Positions 27,745-37,064 are shown, counted from the stretch's first letter. The stretch: DNA of 64,000 nucleotides from QZLE01 sp033852075 (GCA_033852075.1 JAWSVC010000015.1:1-64000), one strand, 5' to 3'. Notes: generated by a model not told the origin, from the letters alone. Made by a program: numbers and translations.

Positions 27745-30399
27745 ATGGCTAAGTCATTAGTAATTGTGGAATCACCAGCAAAGGCCAAGACCATAAACAA
27801 ATATCTTGGTAAAGATTATATTGTTAAATCAAGTGTTGGTCATATACGAGACCTGCCTGGAGCTGGATCTAAAACATCTTCTGCAACTCCTTCGGAGCGA
27901 GCCAAAGAAGCAGCAAAAACCAGAAAGATGTCTGCTGATGAAAAAGCCAAGTACAAAGCAAAAAAAGCCAAAACACAACTGGTTGCTCGTATGGGTATCG
28001 ACCCAGAAAATGATTGGAAAGCAAATTACCAGGTCATTAACGGCAAGGAAAAAGTTGTAAATGAACTAAAGAAATTAGCAAAAAATGCTGACAATGTTAT
28101 CCTCGCAACTGATTTGGACCGCGAAGGAGAAGCTATTGCATGGCACTTACGTGAGGTTATTGGTGGTGATGATTCCAGATTTCAACGTGTAGTTTTTAAT
28201 GAGATTACAAAATCTGCTATTGCCGAAGCCTTTTCGCATCCAGAGAACCTTAATATCGACCGAGTAAACGCTCAACAAGCCAGAAGATTTCTCGATAGAG
28301 TTGTTGGCTTTATGCTCTCCCCTCTTTTATGGGCAAAGGTTGCACGCGGTCTTTCAGCCGGTAGAGTACAGTCCGTTGCGGTTAAACTTGTTGTAGAACG
28401 TGAAAGAGAAATCAGAGCATTTAACCCTGAAGAGTATTGGGAAGTATTTGCAGACCTTGTAACTGATAATAATCAAATCAAATTCCAGGTAGCTAAGGAA
28501 AATGGCAAATCATTTAAACCTGTTAATAAAGAGCAGACTGATACTGCTTTAAATGCCTTAAAACAGGCTACATACAAATTAACAGAACGTACTGATAAAC
28601 CAACTAAGAGTTATCCTAACCCACCATTTATCACTTCGACACTACAACAGGCTGCAAGCACAAGGCTTGGCTTCGGTGTTAAAAAGACAATGATGTTGGC
28701 GCAAAGACTTTATGAGGCTGGTTTTATTACCTACATGCGTACCGATTCAACTAGTTTAAGTGCAGATGCCGTTAACACATGCAGAAATTACATCGAAACC
28801 AATTATGGTTCTAAATATCTTCCTGAAAAGCCAAACGCCTATACTAATAAAAAAGGCGCTCAAGAGGCTCACGAAGCTATCCGCCCATCAAATGTAGATA
28901 CCCTGGCAACACAGTTGCCATCAACCTTTGATAGAGACTCGCAAAGACTATATGAACTTATCTGGCGTCAGTTTGTTTCATGTCAGATGCCTCCGGCTGA
29001 ATTCAAAAGTACAAGCTTGGTTCTAACCGCAGATAATTTCGAACTAAGAACCAGAGGCAGAATTCTTACCTTTGATGGTTTTCTTAAGGTAATGCCACAA
29101 GCACCTAAAAAAGATGAAAATATTGAGCTTCCAGACATTAAGGAAGGCACGATATTATCTCTTAAAGATCTTGATCCAAAGCAGCACTTTACCAAGCCAC
29201 CTGCCCGTTTTACCGAAGCTTCACTGGTTAAAGAGCTTGAAAAGAAAGGTATTGGCCGCCCGTCGACATACGCCAATATTATTTCAACCATTCAGGATCG
29301 TGGTTACGTTAAGATCGAAAACAAGCGTTTTTATGCCGTTAAAATGGGCGATATCGTAACCGACAGACTTTCTGAAAATTTCGATCATCTAATGGATTAT
29401 GGATTTACTGCAAAGCTTGAAGAATCCCTGGATAAGATTGCTGAAGGTGATCTTAACTATAAAACCGTTTTAAATGAGTTCTATGATGATTTTTCTTCTC
29501 GCCTTGATACTGCCTCAAGCGATAGCGGTATGCGCGGCAACGAGCCCACAGAGACGAATATTTCCTGCCCTCAATGTAATGAAGGGCATATGCAGATAAG
29601 AACTGCTAGTACCGGTGTCTTTTTAGGATGCTCGCGCTACGCATTACCACCCAAAGAACGCTGCAAAGCAACCATGAACCTTATTTCCGCAGAAGAAGTC
29701 ATTAACGCAGATGATGATGAAGCAGAAACTAATGCGCTTAGAGCAAAACACCGCTGTCCCATATGCGATACTGCAATGGAAGCATACCTTATTGATTCAA
29801 CAAGGAAGCTTCATGTGTGCGGTAATAACCCTGATTGTCCGGGATATGAGATTGAAACAGGTAATTTCAAAATCAAAGGTTATGATGGGCCAATCATCGA
29901 TTGCGATAAATGCGGCGCTGAAATGCAGCTAAAATCAGGAAGATTCGGCAAATATTTTGGTTGCACAAATTCTGAATGTAAAAATACTAGAAAATTATTA
30001 AAGAATGGAGAAGCTGCTCCACCCAAAATGGACCCAATACCAATGCCCGACCTGCGGTGTGATAAGAATGATGACCACTTTATTCTTAGAGATGGTGCGG
30101 CAGGTTTGTTTCTGGCTGCTAGCAAATTCCCTAAAATCAGAGAAACCAGAGCGCCTCTGGTTAATGAGATTATTTCACTAAGAGAGGTTATTGATCCAAA
30201 GTACAAATACTTAACTGAAGCTCCAACAAAAGATCCCAATGGAAATCCTTCAGTTATTCGCTATAGCCGCAAAAACAAAGAATCTTATGTGATGACAGAG
30301 GTTGAAGGAAAGGCTACCGGATGGAAAGCGTTTTATAATAATGGTGCTTGGATTGAAGAACTACCCAAGAAGAAAAAAGGCACTAAAACTAAGAAATAA
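27745..30399 (+). CDS. topA: DNA topoisomerase I TopA
   Basis: Relaxes negative supercoils. The Toprim domain begins SLVIVESPAKAKTINKYLG and holds the acidic DLDREGEAIAWHL. The catalytic Tyr is Y330 in FITYMRTDSTSLS. The C-terminal third has three four-Cys zinc-binding units (CPQCNEG near 609, CPICDTA near 672 and CDKCGAE near 719) and a basic tail. Its 884 residues match gammaproteobacterial TopA. ATG 27745 follows AAGGAAA. It is transcribed away from the livK unit. Confidence 0.97.
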   Translation: MAKSLVIVESPAKAKTINKYLGKDYIVKSSVGHIRDLPGAGSKTSSATPSERAKEAAKTRKMSADEKAKYKAKKAKTQLVARMGIDPENDWKANYQVINGKEKVVNELKKLAKNADNVILATDLDREGEAIAWHLREVIGGDDSRFQRVVFNEITKSAIAEAFSHPENLNIDRVNAQQARRFLDRVVGFMLSPLLWAKVARGLSAGRVQSVAVKLVVEREREIRAFNPEEYWEVFADLVTDNNQIKFQVAKENGKSFKPVNKEQTDTALNALKQATYKLTERTDKPTKSYPNPPFITSTLQQAASTRLGFGVKKTMMLAQRLYEAGFITYMRTDSTSLSADAVNTCRNYIETNYGSKYLPEKPNAYTNKKGAQEAHEAIRPSNVDTLATQLPSTFDRDSQRLYELIWRQFVSCQMPPAEFKSTSLVLTADNFELRTRGRILTFDGFLKVMPQAPKKDENIELPDIKEGTILSLKDLDPKQHFTKPPARFTEASLVKELEKKGIGRPSTYANIISTIQDRGYVKIENKRFYAVKMGDIVTDRLSENFDHLMDYGFTAKLEESLDKIAEGDLNYKTVLNEFYDDFSSRLDTASSDSGMRGNEPTETNISCPQCNEGHMQIRTASTGVFLGCSRYALPPKERCKATMNLISAEEVINADDDEAETNALRAKHRCPICDTAMEAYLIDSTRKLHVCGNNPDCPGYEIETGNFKIKGYDGPIIDCDKCGAEMQLKSGRFGKYFGCTNSECKNTRKLLKNGEAAPPKMDPIPMPDLRCDKNDDHFILRDGAAGLFLAASKFPKIRETRAPLVNEIISLREVIDPKYKYLTEAPTKDPNGNPSVIRYSRKNKESYVMTEVEGKATGWKAFYNNGAWIEELPKKKKGTKTKK

Positions 30400-30460
30400 C
30401 TTTAAATCTTATGCAATCTAATCAAATAGGTATTAAACCGAAGTTTAAATTAATAAGGAA

Positions 30461-30492
30461 GTTTAGTTGGTAATACACATTTCCAACTAAAC
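30461..30492. terminator. Hairpin between topA and the response regulator
   Basis: GTTTAGTTGG and CCAACTAAAC form a ten-base stem with a 12-base loop between convergent genes. There is no clean U-run, so this is a probable bidirectional terminator of modest strength. Confidence 0.5.
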
Positions 30493-30510
30493 CTTACATT
30501 AATTAATTAA

Positions 30511-31110
30511 TTATTTTTTTAGTAGCTTGGTTAGCTCGTCGCCGCAATTAATTATTGTTGAAAATAGATCCTTAAAATTGTCTGGCTCAACTTCGCCAAT
30601 ACTATCGATACCAACATGCGCAATACTTACAATAGTATCGATTTTTTCCTGGCATGACCTATGAAGATTAACTCCAAATCCCTCAGATTGTGCCCCCGCT
30701 TTTTTATTACAATCGACAGATTTTCCAAATTTAGTTAGCAGCCCCATCCTATGACGAAGGATAGCCCAGTGTATAGGTTTTGTTATAAAGTCATCGGCTC
30801 CGGAATTAAAACCACGCTGTACAGACTTATCATCATCTAACCCTGTTATAAGAATAATTGGCATATTTGAAGTAGATGGCTTTTTTTTCAAATAATTACA
30901 AAACTCAAAACCATTCATTCCAGGCATATATCCATCAATTAGCGCTATATCTGGAGAATATTTTTCAAGTAGAGATTTAGCCTCTTCTGCTCCGGGTGCA
31001 TCTATTGGCACATATCCATTTTCAGAAGCAAAACTGCACATTATTAACCGTAGAGAAGGATCATCATCAACAATTAGTACAATAGGCTTAGTGTTAATAT
31101 CGCCATCCAT
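30511..31110 (-). CDS. Stand-alone receiver-domain response regulator
   Basis: About 199 residues. A receiver domain (about 10-125) has acidic residues in LIVDDDPSLR, phospho-acceptor Asp in ALIDGYMPGMNG and the conserved Lys in FITKPIHW. The last 75 residues have no recognised output domain; a cysteine-containing segment (VNLHRSCQEKIDTIV) is visible. It may act by protein contact or in a phosphorelay, and the hybrid kinase in this window is one conceivable partner. ATG 31110 is seven bases after GGAG; a TTG at 31131 is less likely. Confidence 0.85.
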   Translation of the reverse strand: MDGDINTKPIVLIVDDDPSLRLIMCSFASENGYVPIDAPGAEEAKSLLEKYSPDIALIDGYMPGMNGFEFCNYLKKKPSTSNMPIILITGLDDDKSVQRGFNSGADDFITKPIHWAILRHRMGLLTKFGKSVDCNKKAGAQSEGFGVNLHRSCQEKIDTIVSIAHVGIDSIGEVEPDNFKDLFSTIINCGDELTKLLKK

Positions 31111-31231
31111 AACCACACTCCAACCACTCAATATATAAGATTTAAAATAATATTAGTTAATATTCTCATTATTCGCCCCAAAAAAAAGTTACGCCCTTCT
31201 CTTTTTAACCATTTGAATATTTTAAGTAAGC

Positions 31232-31259
31232 AAAAAAAATGCAGCCCGAAGGCTGCATT
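31232..31259 (-). terminator. ilvC terminator
   Basis: AATGCAGCC-TTCG-GGCTGCATT on the minus strand, a nine-base stem with a TTCG tetraloop, runs into eight T bases. A textbook intrinsic terminator just after ilvC. Confidence 0.92.
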
Positions 31260-31282
31260 CTGTAAACCATGATAAGAAAATT

Positions 31283-32299
31283 TTAGTTCTTTTCTTTATC
31301 TACGATTTTGTTAGCACCAATCCAAGGCATCATACCACGAAGCTTTTCACCAACTTCTTCGATTTGGTGCATTCTACCTAAACGACGCTTAGCCTTAAGA
31401 GAAGCGTGACCCGCTTTGTTTTCAAGAATGAATTCTTTAGCAAATTCACCATTTTGAATCTCTTTTAGAATACGCTTCATTTCAACTTTAGTTTCGTCTG
31501 TAATGATACGTGGACCACGAGTAAGATCACCGTATTCGGCAGTATTAGAGATTGAATAACGCATGTTGGCGATGCCGCCTTCGTACATTAGGTCAACAAT
31601 AAGCTTAAGTTCATGCAAACACTCAAAATATGCCATTTCTGGAGCATAACCAGCTTCAACAAGAGTTTCGAAACCAGCTTCAACAAGAGCAGTACAACCA
31701 CCACAAAGTACAGCTTGCTCACCAAATAGATCTGTTTCAGTTTCATCTGGGAAAGTAGTTTCGATGATACCTGAACGACCACCACCATTTGCAGAAGCAT
31801 AAGATAGAGCGATATCTCTAGCTTTGCCAGAAGCATTTTGATGAACTGCGATAAGACTTGGTACACCACCACCTTCTGTGTAAGTAGAACGTACAAGGTG
31901 ACCTGGGCCTTTAGGAGCAACCATAATTACATCAAGATCTTCACGAGGCTCGATACAGCCATAATGGATATTGAAACCGTGAGCAAAAGCAAGAACAGCA
32001 CCTTGCTTAATATTTGCAGCAATTTGATTGCTATAAATATCTGCTTGATACTCGTCTGGAGCAAGAATCATTACTAGATCAGCTGTTTTAACCGCTTCAT
32101 CAACAACAGCAACGTCAAAACCTGCATCAGCAGCTTTTTTAGCTGCAGCAGAACCTGGCATTTCACATACAGTTACAGTAACACCTGAGTCACGAAGGTT
32201 ATTTGCATGTGCGTGCCCTTGCGAACCATAACCAACAATAGCTACCTTCATACCTTGAATTATAGAAAGATCTGCATCTTTATCGTAAAAAACCTTCAT
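31283..32299 (-). CDS. ilvC: Ketol-acid reductoisomerase IlvC, class I
   Basis: NADPH-dependent second common step of valine, leucine and isoleucine synthesis. The N-terminal Rossmann motif is VAIVGYGSQGHAHANNLRDSG. Metal-binding residues lie in FPDETETDLFGEQAVLCGG and the C-terminal knotted domain includes YFECLHELKLIVDLMYEGG and MRYSISNTAEYGD. At 338 residues it is the short class I form, unlike the 491-residue E. coli enzyme. It lies 72 bases downstream of ilvN and ends in a strong terminator. Confidence 0.97.
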   Translation of the reverse strand: MKVFYDKDADLSIIQGMKVAIVGYGSQGHAHANNLRDSGVTVTVCEMPGSAAAKKAADAGFDVAVVDEAVKTADLVMILAPDEYQADIYSNQIAANIKQGAVLAFAHGFNIHYGCIEPREDLDVIMVAPKGPGHLVRSTYTEGGGVPSLIAVHQNASGKARDIALSYASANGGGRSGIIETTFPDETETDLFGEQAVLCGGCTALVEAGFETLVEAGYAPEMAYFECLHELKLIVDLMYEGGIANMRYSISNTAEYGDLTRGPRIITDETKVEMKRILKEIQNGEFAKEFILENKAGHASLKAKRRLGRMHQIEEVGEKLRGMMPWIGANKIVDKEKN

Positions 32300-32371
32300 T
32301 TTTTCCTCTCAATTAATTTAAATTAATACTTCAAAATTCATATCAGCTTTTCCATACTGAAACCGCTATGA

Positions 32372-32866
32372 CTAGACCTTTAAAGTAGTTTCTCCACGAG
32401 CAATACCAATGACACCTGAACGAACAACCTCAATAATTTCAGCTTCATTCAAAGCCTCGAGAAAAGCATCTAACTTAGCGCTTCCTCCAGTCATCTCAAT
32501 GGTATAAGTTGAATCTGTTACATCCAATATCTTTCCACGAAAGATATCGCACACCCTTTTCGCTGCATCTTTTTTACTGGAATCTCCTACAGCAACCTTA
32601 ACCAGCAACATTTCACGTTCAATATGAGTGCCGCTAGTCATATCTTTAACCATAATCACATCAACTAACTTGTTGAGTTGCATCATGATTTGTTCAATAG
32701 TTGTATCATTACCACTTGTAACAACAGTCATACGTGATAATGACGGATCATTAGTTGGAGCAACTGTTAGCGAATCAATATTGTATGCACGTACAGAAAA
32801 AAGACCTGCAACTTTAGAAAGAGCTCCCGCCTCATTTTCTACTAAGACTGAAATAATATGACGCAT
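32372..32866 (-). CDS. ilvN: Acetolactate synthase small subunit
   Basis: Regulatory subunit that activates acetolactate synthase and gives feedback inhibition by valine. An ACT domain starts HIISVLVENEAGALSKVAGLFS, followed by YNIDSLTVAPTNDPSLSRMT, close to E. coli IlvH, and GTHIEREMLLVKV in the linker. It has 164 residues. Normally the large subunit gene (ilvI or ilvB) lies directly upstream, but here the next gene upstream points the other way. It probably forms an operon with ilvC. Confidence 0.95.
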   Translation of the reverse strand: MRHIISVLVENEAGALSKVAGLFSVRAYNIDSLTVAPTNDPSLSRMTVVTSGNDTTIEQIMMQLNKLVDVIMVKDMTSGTHIEREMLLVKVAVGDSSKKDAAKRVCDIFRGKILDVTDSTYTIEMTGGSAKLDAFLEALNEAEIIEVVRSGVIGIARGETTLKV

Positions 32867-33101
32867 CTATTGTCACCGACACCCTAAATTTGGTAAAAAA
32901 CACAAAAAGAAGCCGACAAAACTACCAAACTATAAAGGTAGTTGCAAAGTTTTTGTTGCAATAATTGAACATTTATAAACTTTAAGGCTAAAGTGTATAT
33001 ATTGGACTATATTTTACTTACTGTTAAAACTATTTACAACATTGTAAATATTGATAAATTATTGCGATACAATTGGAATAATTTCTACTAAGGATTACTC
33101 G

Positions 33102-33575
33102 ATGAAATTCATAAGCCGTTTTATAATTTTTTCTATAACCATGTATTCAACGATCTACTACGGCACAGTATTCGCTGAAATTCATAAATGGGTAGATGAT
33201 AATGGTATAACTCATTATTCAGAATTTTCACCATCTAGTGAGGATAATAATGTCGAGCAGGTAGAAGTTGATAAAACTCCAGAAAATACTGAGCAAAAAT
33301 ATCAAGACATGAAAAAACGCGTAACCAAAGAAATGGAAATCGATGAGGAGCAAAAGCGTCTTGGGAAAATGTCTGAGCAAGAAAAGCAAGAGTATGAAAT
33401 AATGAAAAAAAACTGTTCTCTGGCTCGTCAAAACATCAAGGTTTTACAAGACAAATCCAATCGCAAATTTAAAGATAGCAAGGGTAATGTAACCTTTTAT
33501 GATGATGAAACCAGGGCGGCAAAAATAAAGCAAGCTCAGGACTATGTGGATAAAAACTGCAAAGATATAAAATAA
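33102..33575 (+). CDS. DUF4124-type periplasmic protein
   Basis: About 157 residues. A signal peptide or N-terminal membrane helix (residues 1-25, ending TVFAE) is followed by the DUF4124 pattern HKWVDDNGITHYSEFSP. A charged helical region then has KRLGKMSEQEKQEYEIMKKNC and a C-terminal YVDKNCKDIK with a second Cys, so an intramolecular disulfide is possible. ATG 33102 follows AAGGA; the frame is open from a TTG at 33051. The function is unknown. It is a single-gene unit with its own terminator. Confidence 0.75.
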   Translation: MKFISRFIIFSITMYSTIYYGTVFAEIHKWVDDNGITHYSEFSPSSEDNNVEQVEVDKTPENTEQKYQDMKKRVTKEMEIDEEQKRLGKMSEQEKQEYEIMKKNCSLARQNIKVLQDKSNRKFKDSKGNVTFYDDETRAAKIKQAQDYVDKNCKDIK

Positions 33576-33603
33576 AACAGCTAAAAATACTTTAGCTAAA
33601 CAA

Positions 33604-33632
33604 AAAAACAGGCATAATATTGCCTGTTTTTT
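33604..33632. terminator. Bidirectional intrinsic terminator
   Basis: AAAAACAGGCA and TGCCTGTTTTT form an 11-base stem with a six-base loop and T-run, after the DUF4124 gene and just before proS. Confidence 0.88.
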
Positions 33633-33678
33633 ATTATCAGATACGTTTTAACATTAACCTTATAGGGATAAATTAGTA

Positions 33679-35388
33679 ATGCGCGTTTCAAAGTTTCCAC
33701 TTCTTACTGTAAAAGAAACTCCAGCTGATGCAGAAATAACCAGTCATAAGCTTATGATTAGGTCCGGTATGATTCGCAAGCTTGCTGCTGGTCTTTATAC
33801 TTGGACTCATTTAGGTTTACGCGTATTAAGAAAGGTAGAAAACATTGTTCGCGATGAAATGAATAATGCTGGAGCACTAGAACTGCAAATGCCTACAGTA
33901 CAACCAACCGAGTTATGGGATGAGTCTGGCAGACTTGCACAATATGGGCCTGAATTATTACGTTTTCGTGACAGGCATGATCGAGAATTTTGCTATGGAC
34001 CTACCCACGAAGAGATCATAACTGATTTTGCACGCAAGGAACTTAAAAGTCACAAACAGCTTCCTATAAATCTTTATCAAATTCACACAAAGTTCAGAGA
34101 TGAAATCAGACCTCGATTTGGTGTTATGCGTGCTCGTGAATTTCTCATGAAAGATGCGTATTCATTCCATACGAATTATGATTGCCTAGAAGAAGAGTAT
34201 CAAAACATATTCAAAGCCTATAGCAACATGTTCACAAGAATGGGGCTTGAATTCAGACCCGTACTTGCAGATACAGGTAATATTGGTGGTAGTAAATCTC
34301 ATGAATTTCACGTACTAGCCTCTTCTGGTGAGGATGCTATCGCATTTTCTGATGGTAGTGACTACGCCGCCAATGTTGAACTAGCAGAAGCAGTAATGCC
34401 TTCTGAACCACGCCCGGCTCCATCTGAAGAAATTGCAACCATTGACACTCCAGATCAACAAACAATTGAGGAAGTTAGTAACTTCTTAAATGTCCCTAAA
34501 GAACGCTGTCTGAAAACCTTAATTGTTGCTGGTGAAAAAACTCCTGTTGTCGCCCTGCTCCTTCGCGGCGATGATGAACTTAATGAAATTAAGGCAGATA
34601 AATTACCAGAAGTACAAACCCCTCTAAGATTTGCAACTGACGAAGAAATTCTTGAGGCTATTGGTTGTAATACCGGTTCTCTTGGACCTGTAGGCATGAC
34701 AATTCCAGTAATTGCTGACAGAAATACCACCAATATTGCCGATTTCACCTGCGGTGCAAATATCGATGGCAAACACCTTCGTGGCGTAAACTGGGAAAGA
34801 GATTTGCCACTTCCAAAGACTGCTGATATCAGAAAAGTTAAAGATGGTGATCCTAGTCCTGATGGAAAAGGCAAACTTTCTATTGTTCGCGGTGTTGAAG
34901 TTGGACACATCTTCCAGCTGGGCACCAAATACAGCGAAGCTCTTAAAGCAACCGTACAAAATGAAGATGGTCAATCACAAACCATGATTATGGGAACCTA
35001 TGGTATTGGTGTATCTCGTATTGTTGCAGCTGCAATCGAACAAAACAATGATGATCGCGGCATTATCTGGCCCAATTCTATTGCACCATTTCAAGTCGCC
35101 ATTGTTCCCATGAATATGCACAAATCTGAACGAGTTAAAGAAAAAGCTGAAGAGCTATATAACGAACTTAGAAAAATCGGAATTGATGTGCTCTTTGATG
35201 ATAGAAAAGCTCGTCCAGGGTTTATGTTCGCAGATATGGAATTGATTGGAATACCACACCGTATTGTAATCGGTGATAAAAGCCTTGATCGCGGAGTTAT
35301 TGAATACAGAAAGCGTGACCAAGCTGAAAACCAGGATATTCCTGCTGCAGAGATCATTGAATTTCTGAAAGATGCGGTTCAACGATAA
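33679..35388 (+). CDS. proS: Prolyl-tRNA synthetase ProS
   Basis: Charges tRNA-Pro. Class II synthetase of the bacterial type: motif 2 in FRDEIRPRFGVMRAREFLMKD, then an editing (INS, YbaK-like) insertion at about 230-390 that clears mischarged Ala-tRNA. Motif 3 is in GIGVSRIVAAAIEQ and the anticodon-binding domain covers the last 100 residues. Its 569 residues match E. coli ProS. It starts at ATG 33679 and ends in a clear terminator. Confidence 0.97.
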   Translation: MRVSKFPLLTVKETPADAEITSHKLMIRSGMIRKLAAGLYTWTHLGLRVLRKVENIVRDEMNNAGALELQMPTVQPTELWDESGRLAQYGPELLRFRDRHDREFCYGPTHEEIITDFARKELKSHKQLPINLYQIHTKFRDEIRPRFGVMRAREFLMKDAYSFHTNYDCLEEEYQNIFKAYSNMFTRMGLEFRPVLADTGNIGGSKSHEFHVLASSGEDAIAFSDGSDYAANVELAEAVMPSEPRPAPSEEIATIDTPDQQTIEEVSNFLNVPKERCLKTLIVAGEKTPVVALLLRGDDELNEIKADKLPEVQTPLRFATDEEILEAIGCNTGSLGPVGMTIPVIADRNTTNIADFTCGANIDGKHLRGVNWERDLPLPKTADIRKVKDGDPSPDGKGKLSIVRGVEVGHIFQLGTKYSEALKATVQNEDGQSQTMIMGTYGIGVSRIVAAAIEQNNDDRGIIWPNSIAPFQVAIVPMNMHKSERVKEKAEELYNELRKIGIDVLFDDRKARPGFMFADMELIGIPHRIVIGDKSLDRGVIEYRKRDQAENQDIPAAEIIEFLKDAVQR

Positions 35389-35413
35389 GCAATTTTAAAA
35401 TAAGCATGTGAAT

Positions 35414-35438
35414 AAGCCGCTTTCATAGCGGCTTTTTT
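35414..35438 (+). terminator. proS terminator
   Basis: AAGCCGCT-N5-AGCGGCTT stem followed by six T bases, 25 bases after the proS stop. Confidence 0.9.
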
Positions 35439-35483
35439 ATGGTATGTTAATAGAAAGTATGTTTAAGAAAAATATAATTAATT

Positions 35484-36068
35484 ATGCGTGCACTAAACTT
35501 AGTTACAATTCTAATTATTCCTTTTTTGTTGTTGGTAAATAACAATTTTTGCCATGCTTCTATAGATGATCAACGCAATGACCATGAGCTAAGAGCTCTT
35601 CTTGAAAAAGCTGTTAGTGACACAACTAGCTTTGAAGGGAAATTTGACGCAGAAGTTTGGTTGGTTGATATGTCTAATAGACTGAAAAAAAGGGTCAAAG
35701 ACCCTCAAAAACGACTTGAATTGTTAAAGCTTGTACACCTAGAAGCTAGCAGAGCTGAACTTGAACCTGAATTGGTGCTAGCAGTTATTCAAGTTGAAAG
35801 TAATTTCCGTAAATATGCTATATCCAGTGTTGGTGCGCGTGGTTTAATGCAGATTATGCCATTTTGGTTAGATGAGATCGGCCACCCAGACGATAATTTA
35901 TTTGACATAAAAACCAATTTACGCTTTGGATGTACGATTCTTAAACACTATCTAAACAAAGAGAAAGGAAATCTGACCAGAGCACTAGGCAGGTACAATG
36001 GAAGCCTGGGTAGCTATAGATACCCCAAAAAAGTATACAAGGCTCTAGATACAAATTGGTTCCAATAA
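35484..36068 (+). CDS. Lytic murein transglycosylase, SLT domain
   Basis: Cleaves peptidoglycan glycan strands in the periplasm. A hydrophobic signal peptide (about residues 1-25) precedes an SLT domain with catalytic E105 in VIQVESNFRK. SVGARGLMQIMPFW, NLRFGCTILKHYL and RALGRYNGSLGSYRYP then follow, as in family 1 transglycosylases. At 194 residues it is a minimal single-domain form. The ATG follows an AT-rich leader without a strong ribosome-binding site. No partner genes are adjacent. Confidence 0.9.
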   Translation: MRALNLVTILIIPFLLLVNNNFCHASIDDQRNDHELRALLEKAVSDTTSFEGKFDAEVWLVDMSNRLKKRVKDPQKRLELLKLVHLEASRAELEPELVLAVIQVESNFRKYAISSVGARGLMQIMPFWLDEIGHPDDNLFDIKTNLRFGCTILKHYLNKEKGNLTRALGRYNGSLGSYRYPKKVYKALDTNWFQ

Positions 36069-36078
36069 CACCACTGCA

Positions 36079-36744
36079 TTATCGATACTTAGGGTCTAAC
36101 TCCACAATAGCCCCATCCTCATCAAGTTCTGGATAAGGTATCCCTTTTTTCTGACAATATTTAGCCATTTTAGGCTGCATCCATTCAAATAATTTAGTTT
36201 GATACGTTTCATCATCAAACTGAACAGAATCATACATGCCTTTTTCGTCTCTTTGGCGTTGAGCCTCATAAAGAATTACAGCGGCAGCTACAGATACGTT
36301 TAGAGACTGTCCCATTCCCATCATTGGAATAATAATATGTTTGTCAACAGCAGCTGATGCTTCAGGACTAACACCATATTTTTCTGTTCCTAATAAAATT
36401 ACCGATGGTTTTGTATAATCAATAGAAGTATAACAAACTGCTTCATCACTAAGGTGTGCTGCATATACCGCAAACCCTTGGGCTTGCAAATCATTAATAG
36501 CAGTTACACTATCATCATGAATCTCAACGTCCACCCATTGCCCATTACCTGCTGAATGACGTCTATTAACTCGATACATTGGGTCAGGCAAAATAGCATG
36601 AGCCTTATCTACACCAACAGCATCACAACTACGTAATATTGCTGAAAGATTATGGGGCTTATGCACTTTTTCTAAAAATACCCTAAGATCTAACTGGCGT
36701 TTATCCAAAACGCCCCGCATTCGGTTTAGTCTGTTTTCAGTCAT
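36079..36744 (-). CDS. trmH: tRNA (guanosine-18-2'-O)-methyltransferase TrmH
   Basis: SPOUT-family enzyme that methylates G18 in the tRNA D-loop using S-adenosylmethionine. It starts NRLNRMRGVLDKRQLDLRVFLEKVHKPHNLSAILRSCDAVG, the TrmH signature with the catalytic Arg. The knot carries LLGTEKYGVS, IPMMGMGQSLNVSVAAAVILYEAQRQR. Its 221 residues are close to E. coli TrmH. It is convergent with the transglycosylase gene, ten bases apart. Confidence 0.95.
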   Translation of the reverse strand: MTENRLNRMRGVLDKRQLDLRVFLEKVHKPHNLSAILRSCDAVGVDKAHAILPDPMYRVNRRHSAGNGQWVDVEIHDDSVTAINDLQAQGFAVYAAHLSDEAVCYTSIDYTKPSVILLGTEKYGVSPEASAAVDKHIIIPMMGMGQSLNVSVAAAVILYEAQRQRDEKGMYDSVQFDDETYQTKLFEWMQPKMAKYCQKKGIPYPELDEDGAIVELDPKYR

Positions 36745-36877
36745 TTATTACCAAAATATCAAAATTAAGACGCGCCTATTAAACAATAAAAATTATGAAT
36801 TTTGAACTGAAATTATGACTTAGTTATTTTTTCTAGAAATAATTTAAGGTTTTTATTAGCTTATTTGTAAATTTTAT

Positions 36878-36906
36878 TTGCATTATAACCAAATATTTAA
36901 TATAGT
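36878..36906 (+). promoter_or_regulatory. Promoter of the C-rich-loop small RNA
   Basis: TTGCAT (36878-36883), a 17-base spacer and TATAGT (36901-36906) make a good sigma-70 promoter, predicting a start near 36913, just where the first hairpin begins. Confidence 0.6.
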
Positions 36907-36912
36907 GGAGTT

Positions 36913-36992
36913 GTCTTGAGGTTCCCCCATAGCCTCTTGACGACATTAACTACTTATTATTAGCTCAACGCCCCCCGTTGGGCTATTTTTTT
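36913..36992 (+). ncRNA. Candidate small RNA with twin C-rich hairpin loops
   Basis: An 80-base non-coding unit with its own promoter and terminator. Hairpin 1: GTC, TT bulge, GAGGTT, loop CCCCCAT (36924-36930), AGCCTC, TT, GAC. Hairpin 2: TAGCTCAACG, loop CCCCC (36971-36975), CGTTGGGCTA, then seven T bases. Both loops present five unpaired C bases. This suggests base-pairing with G-rich ribosome-binding sites, as in C-loop RNAs of other bacteria (6C RNA, cuckoo RNAs). I recognise no family. A reading frame crossing it on the other strand is not credible. Confidence 0.6.
36961..36992 (+). terminator. Terminator of the C-rich-loop small RNA
   Basis: A ten-base stem with one G-T pair, five-C loop, followed by seven T bases (36986-36992). 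The upstream gene trmH points the other way, so this terminator serves no annotated gene. Confidence 0.85.
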
Positions 36993-37064
36993 AACTACGC
37001 GTTCAATCCTTTTTAAGAATTTTCTGCTATATTTATTTTTAATATAGAAATGGAGGAATCTTTC

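Larger units (their letters stand above)
36745..37064. other. trmH-HAMP gene intergenic region
   Basis: About 320 bases without protein-coding genes. It holds the trmH upstream region (36745-36860) and the promoter, body and terminator of a candidate small RNA (36878-36992). The start region of the membrane protein gene fills the remainder. Confidence 0.75.
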
